Shown here: positions 7,259-14,035 of the stretch, one piece after another
Numbering within the stretch: the first letter of the stretch is position 1
How the letters are laid out: every line of letters begins with the position of its first letter
Assembly (NCBI GenBank): GCA_021813765.1
Contig: JAKAJM010000023.1
Span: 1 to 33,678, forward strand
From: Nitrospirota bacterium
GTDB taxonomy: Bacteria; Nitrospirota; Thermodesulfovibrionia; Thermodesulfovibrionales; JdFR-88
Reading direction: 5' to 3'
DNA: 33,678 nt
Notes under the pieces: model-generated
Told to the model about the DNA's origin: nothing
What the model saw: only the letters and a program-made list of their open reading frames with translations
The model's database searches: none
Made by a program: the position numbers and the translations under genes

Positions 7259-7523
7259 ATGAGCAAGAAAAAAGGACATCCTCAAGGAAAAAGTCAGGGA
7301 GCTTGCGCCGGAGGAAGTGCAGGAGCAGTGCGACAAGATAACGAAGGCCTTCCGCTTTGTGCTTTCCGTTAACGCGGTGATCGGCGCGTTGGCGGACTCC
7401 GGAGAGGACCTGAATGATTTATCCGGGGACATAAAAAACCTCTGCTACGAGGCGGAAACAAAACTTTTCCGCATGTGGGACCTTATGACGTCCATAGGCA
7501 AGGAACTTAAAAAAGCGGCATAG
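7259..7523 (+). CDS. Small helical protein with frameshift at an A-run
   Basis: ATG 7259 follows GGAGGG (7247-7252) and reads MSKKKG, then loses sense. The -1 frame from AAG 7272 reads DILKEKVRELAPEEVQEQCD, then ITKAFRFVLSVNAVIGALAD, and ends at TAG 7521-7523. Joined at the six-A run (7268-7273) this gives about 88 residues starting MSKKKDILKEKV. The A-run suggests an indel in the assembly or a -1 slip; GAAAAAAG is only partly canonical. The product is predicted all-helical. No family recognised. Confidence 0.6.
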
Positions 7524-7541
7524 ACAGCAAAAACGGACGCT

Positions 7542-7580
7542 AAAAGACCATGCTTGAAACGGCGGGGTCTTTTATTCTTT
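7542..7580 (+). terminator. Probable intrinsic terminator
   Basis: AAAAGACC (7542-7549) pairs with GGTCTTTT (7566-7573), with a 16-base loop, and is followed by ATTCTTTT. It lies 18 bases after the stop of the small helical gene and before the large structural module, so it may separate early from late transcription. The long loop lowers confidence. Confidence 0.5.
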
Positions 7581-7676
7581 TAAAACCATCCCCGCAAAAA
7601 AGCGTTTAAAAGAAAGGGCAAAATGTCTATTAAAATCGCTATTGATTTCAGGATTTTAAAAGTCCATTCTTGAAGC

Positions 7677-9137
7677 GTGGAAGAATTTGACGAATCGGGC
7701 ATTAACGATTCTCTTGAAGGTGCCCATATACTGGGCCTCCTTTCCCGCTGTCCCTGCACGGAAGGTTATTATTTCAAGCTCTACCGCGTGGAGCCTAATG
7801 GCAGGCGCTCTTTTCTCCAGGACATAAAAAATTATGAGACCTGGCAGGACATCGAAACCGAAATACACAAGATTGTGGAAGCAAACCCCTGGGGCCTGGA
7901 ATCAAGGACCGGCGAGTACCAGATTTTCATTTATCAGCAAGGGAAGCCCGGCATGGCCAAAGGGGTGACCCCGCTTACCTTCAACTTTTCGTTCCCTCAG
8001 GCCGCCCAGGCTGCGCCTCCCACTCCTACTATCGACTATCCGGGCATGATCAAAGCCGTGGGCGAGCTGGCCGCCAACCTCCAGAATATTCCAGGATTCA
8101 AAGCCCGGGAGGGCAGCAACGATACAGCTAAAATAATGGGGGAGGCTTTCTCCGCAGGCATAGATGTCATGAAAAATGCCATGCCCGCGCAAAGCGGACC
8201 AAGTTCTACAGACCGTCTACTTGAAAGGCTACTTGAAAAGCTGGATAGCAAGACCAAAGAAAAAAACGCTCTGGAAGACCTTGCGGAAAAAATGCTCCTG
8301 GCAAAGCTCAGCGAGCAGCCTGAAAAGTTTGATCCCATAGCAAAAATGAACGAGCTCAAGGAGCTGGCCGCCCTGGTGTTTCCGGGCGCGGGGCCCGCGG
8401 AGCCGCCTTCTGCCCTGAACAAGATAATCGAGACGGTCGGGCCGGCGATCCCGGGTCTCATAGACCGCATCGTAAAGCCCATAGACAACCTCATCTCTTT
8501 CCAGCGGGAAAAGCTTGCGTATATGCATAACGCTCCGAATCGGGGGCCTGTCCCTCCCCCAGCGAGGGAGGAGCTGAAGCAGCCGGTTTCCCCTTCTTCG
8601 GCCGGCGAGCTGGCCCCTCCCTCCCGCCAGGCGCAGCCGATATCTGTAACAGAGGAGGAAGATGTGAACTTTGGAGCTGCTATGAGCTTTTTGAAAAAGC
8701 TTAAAAAAATGATAGAGGTGGGGGACAAAAACTTCCAGAACGTGCTGGACGGCCTGCGGTTTGCTTTCGGCTCCGAGGTTGTGGACCAATACGCGGATGG
8801 CGCTATTACGCGAGAGTCCCTTATGGATACTCTTAAAAAATTCGACAGGTTTTTTGACTCTGGTCAGGCCGATGATTACATCAACGCCTTTTTTGACTGG
8901 GCTGATGCGGAGCTTAAGCCGCTTATGTATGTCTGCCCAGGATGCGGCGCAGAGGAAGAGCTTACGGCAGCCGAATTTAACGAGGATTCGCACTGCGGCG
9001 GCTGCGGGGAGCAGTTAAAGCCGAAGTCTGAAAGCGCGGCGGTGCCCGGGGGCCAGGCGGCAGAAGCCATTGCCGCGGAAAACGTCGCGGTAAAAAAATC
9101 CAACGGGAACGGAAAAGGAAAAGGAGGCTTGAATTAG
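7677..9137 (+). CDS. Large protein with C-terminal zinc ribbon, unknown function
   Basis: 486 residues from GTG 7677. The N-terminal ~100 residues look like a compact alpha/beta domain (GYYFKLYRVEPNGRRSFLQD). A Pro/Ala-rich linker (AAQAAPPTPTIDYPG) follows, then a long helical centre with many Lys/Glu, a second Pro-rich linker, and a C-terminal zinc ribbon CPGCG...CGGCG near 425-450. There is no P-loop. The start is weak. In the same frame an ATG at 7623 behind AAAGAAAGGG opens 16 codons, which end in TGA 7671-7673 just before this GTG. As the first gene of the late module it may be a scaffold or virion-associated protein; I do not recognise it. Confidence 0.75.
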   Translation: MEEFDESGINDSLEGAHILGLLSRCPCTEGYYFKLYRVEPNGRRSFLQDIKNYETWQDIETEIHKIVEANPWGLESRTGEYQIFIYQQGKPGMAKGVTPLTFNFSFPQAAQAAPPTPTIDYPGMIKAVGELAANLQNIPGFKAREGSNDTAKIMGEAFSAGIDVMKNAMPAQSGPSSTDRLLERLLEKLDSKTKEKNALEDLAEKMLLAKLSEQPEKFDPIAKMNELKELAALVFPGAGPAEPPSALNKIIETVGPAIPGLIDRIVKPIDNLISFQREKLAYMHNAPNRGPVPPPAREELKQPVSPSSAGELAPPSRQAQPISVTEEEDVNFGAAMSFLKKLKKMIEVGDKNFQNVLDGLRFAFGSEVVDQYADGAITRESLMDTLKKFDRFFDSGQADDYINAFFDWADAELKPLMYVCPGCGAEEELTAAEFNEDSHCGGCGEQLKPKSESAAVPGGQAAEAIAAENVAVKKSNGNGKGKGGLN

Positions 9138-9138
9138 T

Positions 9139-9417
9139 ATGGGCGTGAAAGGCGTATTTGCAAGCGAAGGCGGCAAGAGGGGCGTCAAAACGGCCGATGG
9201 CCATTTTTACCCGTATAAAGGCACCCTGCCCATGGGGGTGCTGGACGGCAATCCGTGCTCTATAGGCGAGGACATGCTGGACATCAGCGAGGAGGAAAGG
9301 GCCGCCATCATAAGGCAGCTCGGCATAAAGAACGGCCAGATAAAGCCCGAGGCGGAAAAACCCGCTGCTGCAAAGCCCGAGGCGGCATCCGGAGCTGATG
9401 CGGAGCCCGGGAATTAA
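9139..9417 (+). CDS. Small protein with Lys/Ala/Pro tail, unknown function
   Basis: 92 residues from ATG 9139, one base after the previous stop, with AGGAGG at 9121-9126. Residues 1-65 look like a small beta domain (GVFASEGGKRGVKTADGHF and YPYKGTLPMGVLDG). The last 25 residues are a low-complexity KPEAEKPAAAKPEAASG tail. No family recognised. The coupling implies that it works with the zinc-ribbon protein upstream. Confidence 0.65.
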   Translation: MGVKGVFASEGGKRGVKTADGHFYPYKGTLPMGVLDGNPCSIGEDMLDISEEERAAIIRQLGIKNGQIKPEAEKPAAAKPEAASGADAEPGN

Positions 9418-9428
9418 TTGAATTAAAA

Positions 9429-9956
9429 ATGCTTGCCGAGAGGATGGATATAGGGTACGGCGAAACCGCTATTAACCGCACCGTCAAAAAGATGGTGCAG
9501 CTCGCCCGTGAAGGCGGGCATGACCCTATGGTCATCCTCTCGGCTCAAAACATAGTTCGGCGCTTCCCTAACCGGCTGGAGCAGGCCAGGGCTATCTACC
9601 GATGGGTAAAAGAGCATACGGTCTATGTCAAGGACCCCGCCGGGCTTGAGATGCTTCAGACCCCTAAGTTCATGCTCATCCAGATAGCAAACGGGAACGG
9701 ACCGGCGGCAGGGGACTGCGATTGCCTTTCCACCCTGGCGGCCGCGCTTCTGGTGGCGGCTGGCTTCCCCGTCGGCTTCCGGGTGATAAACCGGCCGATG
9801 GATTTTTTAATGGGCGATCCTTACAACTTCGCCCATGTCTATAACATCGTGTGGTTTGGCGGCGTCCCGCTGCCCTTCGATCTGTCCGAAAGGAGCTTCC
9901 GCTTCGGGCAGGAGCATTTCTATGTGCTCAGAAAGGACATTCCAATCAATGCGTAA
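9429..9956 (+). CDS. Transglutaminase-like (papain-fold) enzyme
   Basis: 175 residues from ATG 9429. A bacterial transglutaminase-like triad can be read: Cys97 in GDCDC followed by helix LSTLAAALLVAAGFP, His136 in FAHVYN, and Asp151 in PFDLSE. Such enzymes in phage-like gene clusters act as cysteine proteases or cross-linking enzymes; substrate unknown. It lies in the structural module just before small membrane proteins, so capsid maturation or cross-linking is plausible but inferred. The region upstream of Cys97 (ARAIYRWVKEHTVYVKDP) is the usual helical front of the fold. Confidence 0.75.
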   Translation: MLAERMDIGYGETAINRTVKKMVQLAREGGHDPMVILSAQNIVRRFPNRLEQARAIYRWVKEHTVYVKDPAGLEMLQTPKFMLIQIANGNGPAAGDCDCLSTLAAALLVAAGFPVGFRVINRPMDFLMGDPYNFAHVYNIVWFGGVPLPFDLSERSFRFGQEHFYVLRKDIPINA

Positions 9957-9975
9957 CTTCCGGGAGGGCCGATAA

Positions 9976-10542
9976 ATGCTTGAGGGGCCGGAAAGCGACC
10001 TGATACAGTCCACAATCGGGATATTCCTTAACAAGGAGCTTTCGGACACATATACGAAGCTGCAGCAGGCCGGCGCGATGATCCGGAGCTTCCCGTACAC
10101 CAGCCCGGGGATAGACGTCTTGCAGCAGCAGTACAACGGCCTGAAACCCCTGGTGGAGCAGGCCCGGCAGCAGAGCCAGGCCGGAAACGAGATACAGGCT
10201 GAGATAGACGTTCAGATACTTCAGCCAGCTGTGGATAAGCTTTTTTCCGATGCGGAAAATTATGTGCGGCAGCAGCAGGCCTCCGGGAATGTGTATTACA
10301 AGGCCAAGCCGGACAGGGGCTCTTATTTTTCTCCGGGGCAGCAGGAATATTTCCCGGCGGGCTCCCCGCCCACTATCGTCCGGGAGCTCAAGCAATACCC
10401 GGTTGAAGGCGTGGGCATTCCCGCCTGGATGTGGATAATGGGCATTGCGGCGGCGGGCCTTTGGGCGTTCAGCCGGCATAGGAACCCGCGGGGGCGCAGG
10501 CCGGCGCGCAGGCGGAAAAACAGCAGGGGCAGGGGACGCTGA
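9976..10542 (+). CDS. C-terminally anchored membrane protein with basic tail
   Basis: 188 residues, ATG 9976 after GGGAGGG (9961-9967). Residues ~1-110 are helical and Gln-rich (LQQQYNGLKPLVEQARQQ). Residues ~147-165 form one transmembrane segment (GIPAWMWIMGIAAAGLWAF). About 23 very basic residues with RHRNP and RRRKN motifs follow. The topology suggests a virion membrane protein whose basic tail could face packaged DNA; inference. The stop overlaps the next ATG. It is one of at least five proteins here with this layout. Confidence 0.7.
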   Translation: MLEGPESDLIQSTIGIFLNKELSDTYTKLQQAGAMIRSFPYTSPGIDVLQQQYNGLKPLVEQARQQSQAGNEIQAEIDVQILQPAVDKLFSDAENYVRQQQASGNVYYKAKPDRGSYFSPGQQEYFPAGSPPTIVRELKQYPVEGVGIPAWMWIMGIAAAGLWAFSRHRNPRGRRPARRRKNSRGRGR

Positions 10543-11024
10543 TGTCTGGTCCTATTGTTAAATCCCTGGAGAATTTCGGCGGGAAGATATATAACGAGTT
10601 CCACCCGTTGCATAAGGCAATCTCCGGGCCTCCCATTATTGCCCGCGAATCCTACGACGTTTACATCAAGGGCAGCGGCCTTATGGGCTGGGCCTATCCC
10701 ACCAATGAAGACATACAGGCCTTCTTCAGAGGCAGGCTTCGGAACCTGATGCAGGTAAAAGGATTGTCCCACGATCCGTTAAGCTCAACTTTCAAAATAA
10801 CGGTAACTCCGCTAAAGCCAATGCCGAAGGACCAGATTGCCAACAGCCTGCTCACCGTGATGAACGCATACGCTGGGTTCTGGTTGCATTTCGGGAGCTT
10901 CAAGGTTACAGACATAGAAAAGGCCGGGGCGCTTGATGACTGGATGAGCAAAGCGGACAGCCTTCTGCCGCTCCTGGCCATCGGCGTGATCGGTTTTATT
11001 GCGGTGAGGGAACTGCGGCTGTGA
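10542..11024 (+). CDS. C-terminally anchored membrane protein
   Basis: 160 residues, ATG 10542 overlapping the previous TGA. The soluble part has a mixed alpha/beta look (YDVYIKGSGLMGWAYPTNED; FKITVTPLKPMPKDQI). The last ~20 residues (LLPLLAIGVIGFIAVRELRL) form a transmembrane segment ending in a basic residue pair. The next gene starts at GTG 11021 inside the stop. No family recognised. Likely virion membrane protein from context. Confidence 0.7.
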   Translation: MSGPIVKSLENFGGKIYNEFHPLHKAISGPPIIARESYDVYIKGSGLMGWAYPTNEDIQAFFRGRLRNLMQVKGLSHDPLSSTFKITVTPLKPMPKDQIANSLLTVMNAYAGFWLHFGSFKVTDIEKAGALDDWMSKADSLLPLLAIGVIGFIAVRELRL

Positions 11025-11236
11025 GCGAAAAGGTTTTCGATATGAAACGGAACGCACAGGGCGTCTACGAGGCGGTTTTTGCATCCGCGCAGCCCCGCCG
11101 GACGGCGGGGGCGTCAAGCGGAGCGCCGCAGAGAGGCTTCCTCGATGAAGCATTGGACGCCCTGGGCCGTGCTGCCGCCGACGCCGCGCGCAAAGAGCTT
11201 GAAAAACGAGGTTTGGGAGGTCTTTTGAATGTCTAA
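11021..11236 (+). CDS. Small protein of unknown function
   Basis: 71 residues from GTG 11021, overlapping the preceding stop as GTGA. The N-terminal part is MSEKVFDMKRNAQGVYEAVF. An Ala/Arg stretch follows, then a helical C-terminus (LDEALDALGRAAADAARKEL) that looks amphipathic. It ends in the start region of the next gene (eight-base overlap). No family recognised; translational coupling places it in the structural operon. Confidence 0.6.
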   Translation: MSEKVFDMKRNAQGVYEAVFASAQPRRTAGASSGAPQRGFLDEALDALGRAAADAARKELEKRGLGGLLNV

Positions 11237-12020
11237 GCAGACTGAAAAGCAGAAAAAGGCCCTTGCCGAAAGCCAGGCCATTATGAAGCTTACGCCAAAG
11301 TACCGCGCGGAAGGCATGAGCCTGAAAGAAGCGTGGAAGGCGGCGAAAAAGGAATATTTTAAGGGGAAGGATTCCGGACAAGCCGGAATGACAAATAAGA
11401 AAAACCCGCTGGCAAAGACGGTCTGCTACAAGCGGGGCGTGAATCCAAAAAGCCGCAAAACAGTCAATGGTTATGCGGTAAAGAGTTCAAGAGTATTTAA
11501 ACAGGGTGACTATTATCGCTGGAGGGTTGTAGATGTCAATGGCCGCGTATATACGGATGGGGGCAATTATACTTCCCGGCGAGAGGCTATGTCTGGTCTG
11601 CGGAAAGGATTAGATAAACATAACCCCTCTATCCCTAAAAAGGAGCTTGAGTTTCGCGAGGGCAAAAGGCGCGGGTCCATCATGAAGCCCGGGACGTTCA
11701 AAAAAATCGAGAAAAAGGCCAAAAAGGCCGGATATAAAGACCCCAAGGCCGTGGCCAGGAGGAAAAACCCTCCTGATAATATTCCTTCGATGGTAGAGAT
11801 ATACGGACAGGCGCTTGAGACGCATGCGCGGAAAGGCAACTCTTCCCTTTTTGCCGGCCAGGAGTTTGTGCATGACTGGGAAAAGGCCGGGACAAAGATA
11901 TTCGGCCTGCCGGCGGGAACCATCATAAGCCTGCCGGACGGGGATTCCGTGACGCTCGATCAGCGCACGGTGATAATGATCAATAAAAAGGAAGACCTTT
12001 GGGACCTGTTCAAACAGTGA
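11229..12020 (+). CDS. Basic protein with K/R-N-P motifs
   Basis: 263 residues from ATG 11229, with GGGAGG upstream (11215-11220). The N-terminal part is a Lys-rich helical domain (SLKEAWKAAKKEYFKGKD) ending in NKKNP. Residues ~65-140 look like a small beta domain with YYRWRVVDVNGRVY. A second basic segment with ARRKNP leads to a C-terminal domain (HDWEKAGTKIFGLPAGTI). Repeated K/R-N-P boxes are shared with the basic proteins nearby. Probably DNA-associated or proteolytically processed; function unknown. Confidence 0.7.
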   Translation: MSKQTEKQKKALAESQAIMKLTPKYRAEGMSLKEAWKAAKKEYFKGKDSGQAGMTNKKNPLAKTVCYKRGVNPKSRKTVNGYAVKSSRVFKQGDYYRWRVVDVNGRVYTDGGNYTSRREAMSGLRKGLDKHNPSIPKKELEFREGKRRGSIMKPGTFKKIEKKAKKAGYKDPKAVARRKNPPDNIPSMVEIYGQALETHARKGNSSLFAGQEFVHDWEKAGTKIFGLPAGTIISLPDGDSVTLDQRTVIMINKKEDLWDLFKQ

Positions 12021-12175
12021 AATCCATAGTGGGCAAGAGCGAGCTGGTGAATTACCTCTCCAGGCTGGAGAGGGACCGTTTCTATGGCGAGCTCACCCTG
12101 AAGATAGAGTCCGGAAACATCGTGCATGTCCGGCAGGACCAGGTGCTTAAGAAAGACGATCTTATGAAAGACTGA
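12017..12175 (+). CDS. DUF2292-like small protein
   Basis: 52 residues from GTG 12017 overlapping the preceding TGA as GTGA. The sequence LERDRFYGELTLKIESGNIV followed by HVRQDQVLK matches the DUF2292 pattern (YG-x-hydrophobic-T-x-K-I-E-x-G-x-I-V-H). These are short beta-hairpin proteins common in bacteria and phages; no role is known to me. A strong terminator follows 40 bases later, so this is the last gene of its transcription unit. Confidence 0.7.
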   Translation: MKSIVGKSELVNYLSRLERDRFYGELTLKIESGNIVHVRQDQVLKKDDLMKD

Positions 12176-12216
12176 GCTTTTTAGCCGCATATAGCTGACC
12201 GGCTGTTGAGCAAATC

Positions 12217-12258
12217 AAGGCCGGGTGACCTGTGAAAGGGTTGCCCGGCCTTTTTTTA
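12217..12258 (+). terminator. Intrinsic terminator
   Basis: AGGCCGGG (12218-12225) pairs with CCCGGCCT (12244-12251), directly followed by TTTTTTATT. This is a GC-rich stem and T-tract after the DUF2292-like gene. The next gene starts 34 bases later, so either read-through or a promoter within this short gap is needed. Confidence 0.8.
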
Positions 12259-12291
12259 TTCGCCTGCGGGGCGGAAAGGAGGTTTGAAAAA

Positions 12292-13137
12292 ATGGCGGTT
12301 TATAAACCGAAAGGCAATCAGGAGGCGTTCCTGGTGAACCCTCACGGCAAGAGGGTGGGCAGGAAAAAAAATAGCTGGAGCGGCCAGCGAGGCAAGCACA
12401 AGCGCGCCGCGCAGGTCGGATGGTCTTCAAGAAAAGCGGGGATAAAAGGATTCAAGTCTGCTGAAGGCGGCAGCTTTCCCTCAAACCCTGAAGGTAAGAA
12501 AAAAAATCCCCTTCTCATTCTGGGGAATTCGAAAGGAGAGGCAATGGCCAAGAAAAGGAACAGCAGCAAGAGGCGCAGCAAAAGACGCAGCAACCCTGTA
12601 ACGCATCACAGGAGACACAGAAGGAGCAACCCGGTTGCCAGGCACGCCAGGCGCCACAGGAATGCCAGGAGGCGCAATCCCGTCCTTATGGGCATAACGA
12701 TGGGCGATATCCTGGCCGGCGGCGCAAGCGCGCTTCTGACCGTCACCCTGCCCGAGTGGCTCAAGACGGAAAAGCCCTTGACCAGGTACGGCGTGAAGAT
12801 CGGCAACGCGATCGCCGGAAAGATCGTCCTGGATAAGATGCTCAAGACCGGCACCGGCGGCGCCTACCTGCTGGTGGGACTTGGCGTTACAGCGGCCGAC
12901 GCGGCCAAGGAGTTTATCTTTAAAAAGGTGGAGCTGCTTACCCATATGGGGCCCGTGCAGATACCGCAGGGCACTCCCCTTTTGCTCGCTCCGGAGACCA
13001 AGGCCAACGTGCAGAATGCGATAGCCTCGGCCCAGGCTCAGGGTGCGGCGCATCCGGCGGCCGCGAATCCGAATCTGCAGGGCTATCTCAGCGAGATGGA
13101 CCCCAATTACATGATGGGGACGATGTTCAACCAGTAG
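12292..13137 (+). CDS. Very basic protein with R/K-N-P repeats and hydrophobic C-terminal half
   Basis: 281 residues from ATG 12292 behind AAAGGAGG (12275-12282). Residues 1-84 are Lys/Arg/Gly-rich with VNPHGKR and KKKNP. Residues ~85-125 are extremely basic (KRRSKRRSNP, HRRHRRSNP, ARRRNP). A domain with GDILAGGASALLTVTLP and GGAYLLVGLGVTAADAA follows, probably one or two membrane-associated helices, then a Gln/Ala tail. An in-frame internal start with its own SD (ATG 12544) may yield a second, 197-residue product. It precedes the capsid candidate; a genome-condensing or vertex membrane protein is possible. Confidence 0.7.
   Translation: MAVYKPKGNQEAFLVNPHGKRVGRKKNSWSGQRGKHKRAAQVGWSSRKAGIKGFKSAEGGSFPSNPEGKKKNPLLILGNSKGEAMAKKRNSSKRRSKRRSNPVTHHRRHRRSNPVARHARRHRNARRRNPVLMGITMGDILAGGASALLTVTLPEWLKTEKPLTRYGVKIGNAIAGKIVLDKMLKTGTGGAYLLVGLGVTAADAAKEFIFKKVELLTHMGPVQIPQGTPLLLAPETKANVQNAIASAQAQGAAHPAAANPNLQGYLSEMDPNYMMGTMFNQ
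12532..12546 (+). promoter_or_regulatory. Internal ribosome binding site and in-frame start
   Basis: AAAGGAGAG (12532-12540) sits three bases before ATG 12544, in the frame of the basic protein. The spacing is short but the site is strong. Initiation here would produce a protein beginning MAKKRNSSKRRSKRRS, exactly at the start of the Arg-rich block. This suggests nested translation or a fusion of two once-separate genes. Confidence 0.5.
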
Positions 13138-13140
13138 AAA

Positions 13141-13161
13141 AGCGACCCGGTTGAGGTCGCT
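13141..13161 (+). promoter_or_regulatory. Hairpin upstream of capsid gene
   Basis: AGCGACC (13141-13147) pairs with GGTCGCT (13155-13161) with loop CGGTTGA, directly after the previous stop and 42 bases before the capsid ATG. Only a weak T-tract follows (GTTTTAAAAATTTT), so it may be an attenuator or RNA-stabilising hairpin. Its GACC-loop-GGTC core resembles the hairpin at 6227. Confidence 0.55.
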
Positions 13162-13202
13162 GAAGTTTTAAAAATTTTGCAAAAAAAGGAGAAAACAAAC
13201 AA

Positions 13203-13940
13203 ATGCAGACAAAGACTCTTTCGTCCTACCATCCTCTTACGGTAGCGGCGATCCAGAATGAGTTTCTGAAAAACCCCAAAGCCTTCGGCAGCGTTGTAAA
13301 AAACATGGCCACCTTCCAGAACCAGTGGGAGATCATATTCCAGCCCAAGTATGACAGGGTGGAATATCCGGCGGCCGGCGCGGCCACGCTTCAGTTCTTC
13401 AGCAAGCCCCAGGGCGGAAGCGACACGCTGATAACCGGCGGGTCTTCCGGCTCCAGGGTAAAGAACCTGAGGGACACCAACGCCAGGCAGGCCAACCAGC
13501 AGTCTGACGAAGCGTTCATAATAATGGGCGTGCAGCTCGGGTACCTGCCCCTTTCCACGGGCATATCTTCCACCGCGCTCCTCAACTTCGAGGACGACAA
13601 GGCGAAGATAGCCATGGGCAGCTACTTCCAGATGATCCTCATAAACAAGCCCTACATCCAGACGCCGGCTCTCTTCATCCCCTCCCCGTTCGAGAGCAAG
13701 GGCAGCAAGGCCATGGCGATGTACGACCAGAGCGCGGCCACGATAAACGTGATCGGCGGCCCCGGCGGCTACGGAGACGGGAAGATAACCAGCTCTTACC
13801 CGTGCGACCCGCCTTACCTGATAGAGGCCGGCGAGGGTTACACCATAACCCTCAACACGGACTCGACGGCGCTTTCCAGCGGCAACGACATGGACATCAT
13901 CTGCTGCCTGGTGGGCTATACCATAAGGCCCGTGCAGTAA
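13203..13940 (+). CDS. Probable major capsid protein
   Basis: 245 residues from ATG 13203, with AAGGAG at 13186-13191. The sequence is beta-rich with many Gly/Ser/Thr/Pro turns, no signal peptide and no membrane segment (VEYPAAGAATLQFFSKPQGG; FIIMGVQLGYLPLSTG; GEGYTITLNTDSTAL). It stands alone between a hairpin at 13141 and a 12-bp-stem hairpin at 13953, with highly regular coding, as expected for a gene made in large amount. A jelly-roll fold is plausible but not proven, and I see no HK97-fold hallmark or protease partner. One of the following beta-rich proteins could instead be the main shell protein. Confidence 0.5.
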   Translation: MQTKTLSSYHPLTVAAIQNEFLKNPKAFGSVVKNMATFQNQWEIIFQPKYDRVEYPAAGAATLQFFSKPQGGSDTLITGGSSGSRVKNLRDTNARQANQQSDEAFIIMGVQLGYLPLSTGISSTALLNFEDDKAKIAMGSYFQMILINKPYIQTPALFIPSPFESKGSKAMAMYDQSAATINVIGGPGGYGDGKITSSYPCDPPYLIEAGEGYTITLNTDSTALSSGNDMDIICCLVGYTIRPVQ

Positions 13941-13952
13941 GCCGTATGCGGT

Positions 13953-13980
13953 AGAAAGGGGGGCTCAGGCCCCCCTTTCT
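13953..13980. promoter_or_regulatory. Long perfect hairpin after capsid gene
   Basis: AGAAAGGGGGGC (13953-13964), loop TCAG, then GCCCCCCTTTCT (13969-13980): a perfect 12-bp stem 12 bases after the capsid stop. No T-tract follows (CAAAGAG), so it may act as a partial terminator or a block to 3' exonucleases, keeping capsid mRNA abundant relative to the downstream genes. Confidence 0.75.
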
Positions 13981-14004
13981 CAAAGAGAACTGTGAAATAA
14001 AATC

Positions 14005-14032
14005 GCCCTCAAGGGCAGGAGGTCTCAAGACC
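14005..14032 (+). promoter_or_regulatory. Twin TCAA-loop hairpins around a Shine-Dalgarno
   Basis: GCCCTCAAGGGC (14005-14016) and GGTCTCAAGACC (14021-14032) are two perfect 12-base palindromes with the same TCAA centre. Between and overlapping them is AGGAGG (14017-14022), 13 bases from ATG 14036. Folding the second hairpin would shorten the effective spacing but hide two SD bases. Likely translation control of the following gene; inference. Confidence 0.5.
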
Positions 14033-14035
14033 GGA

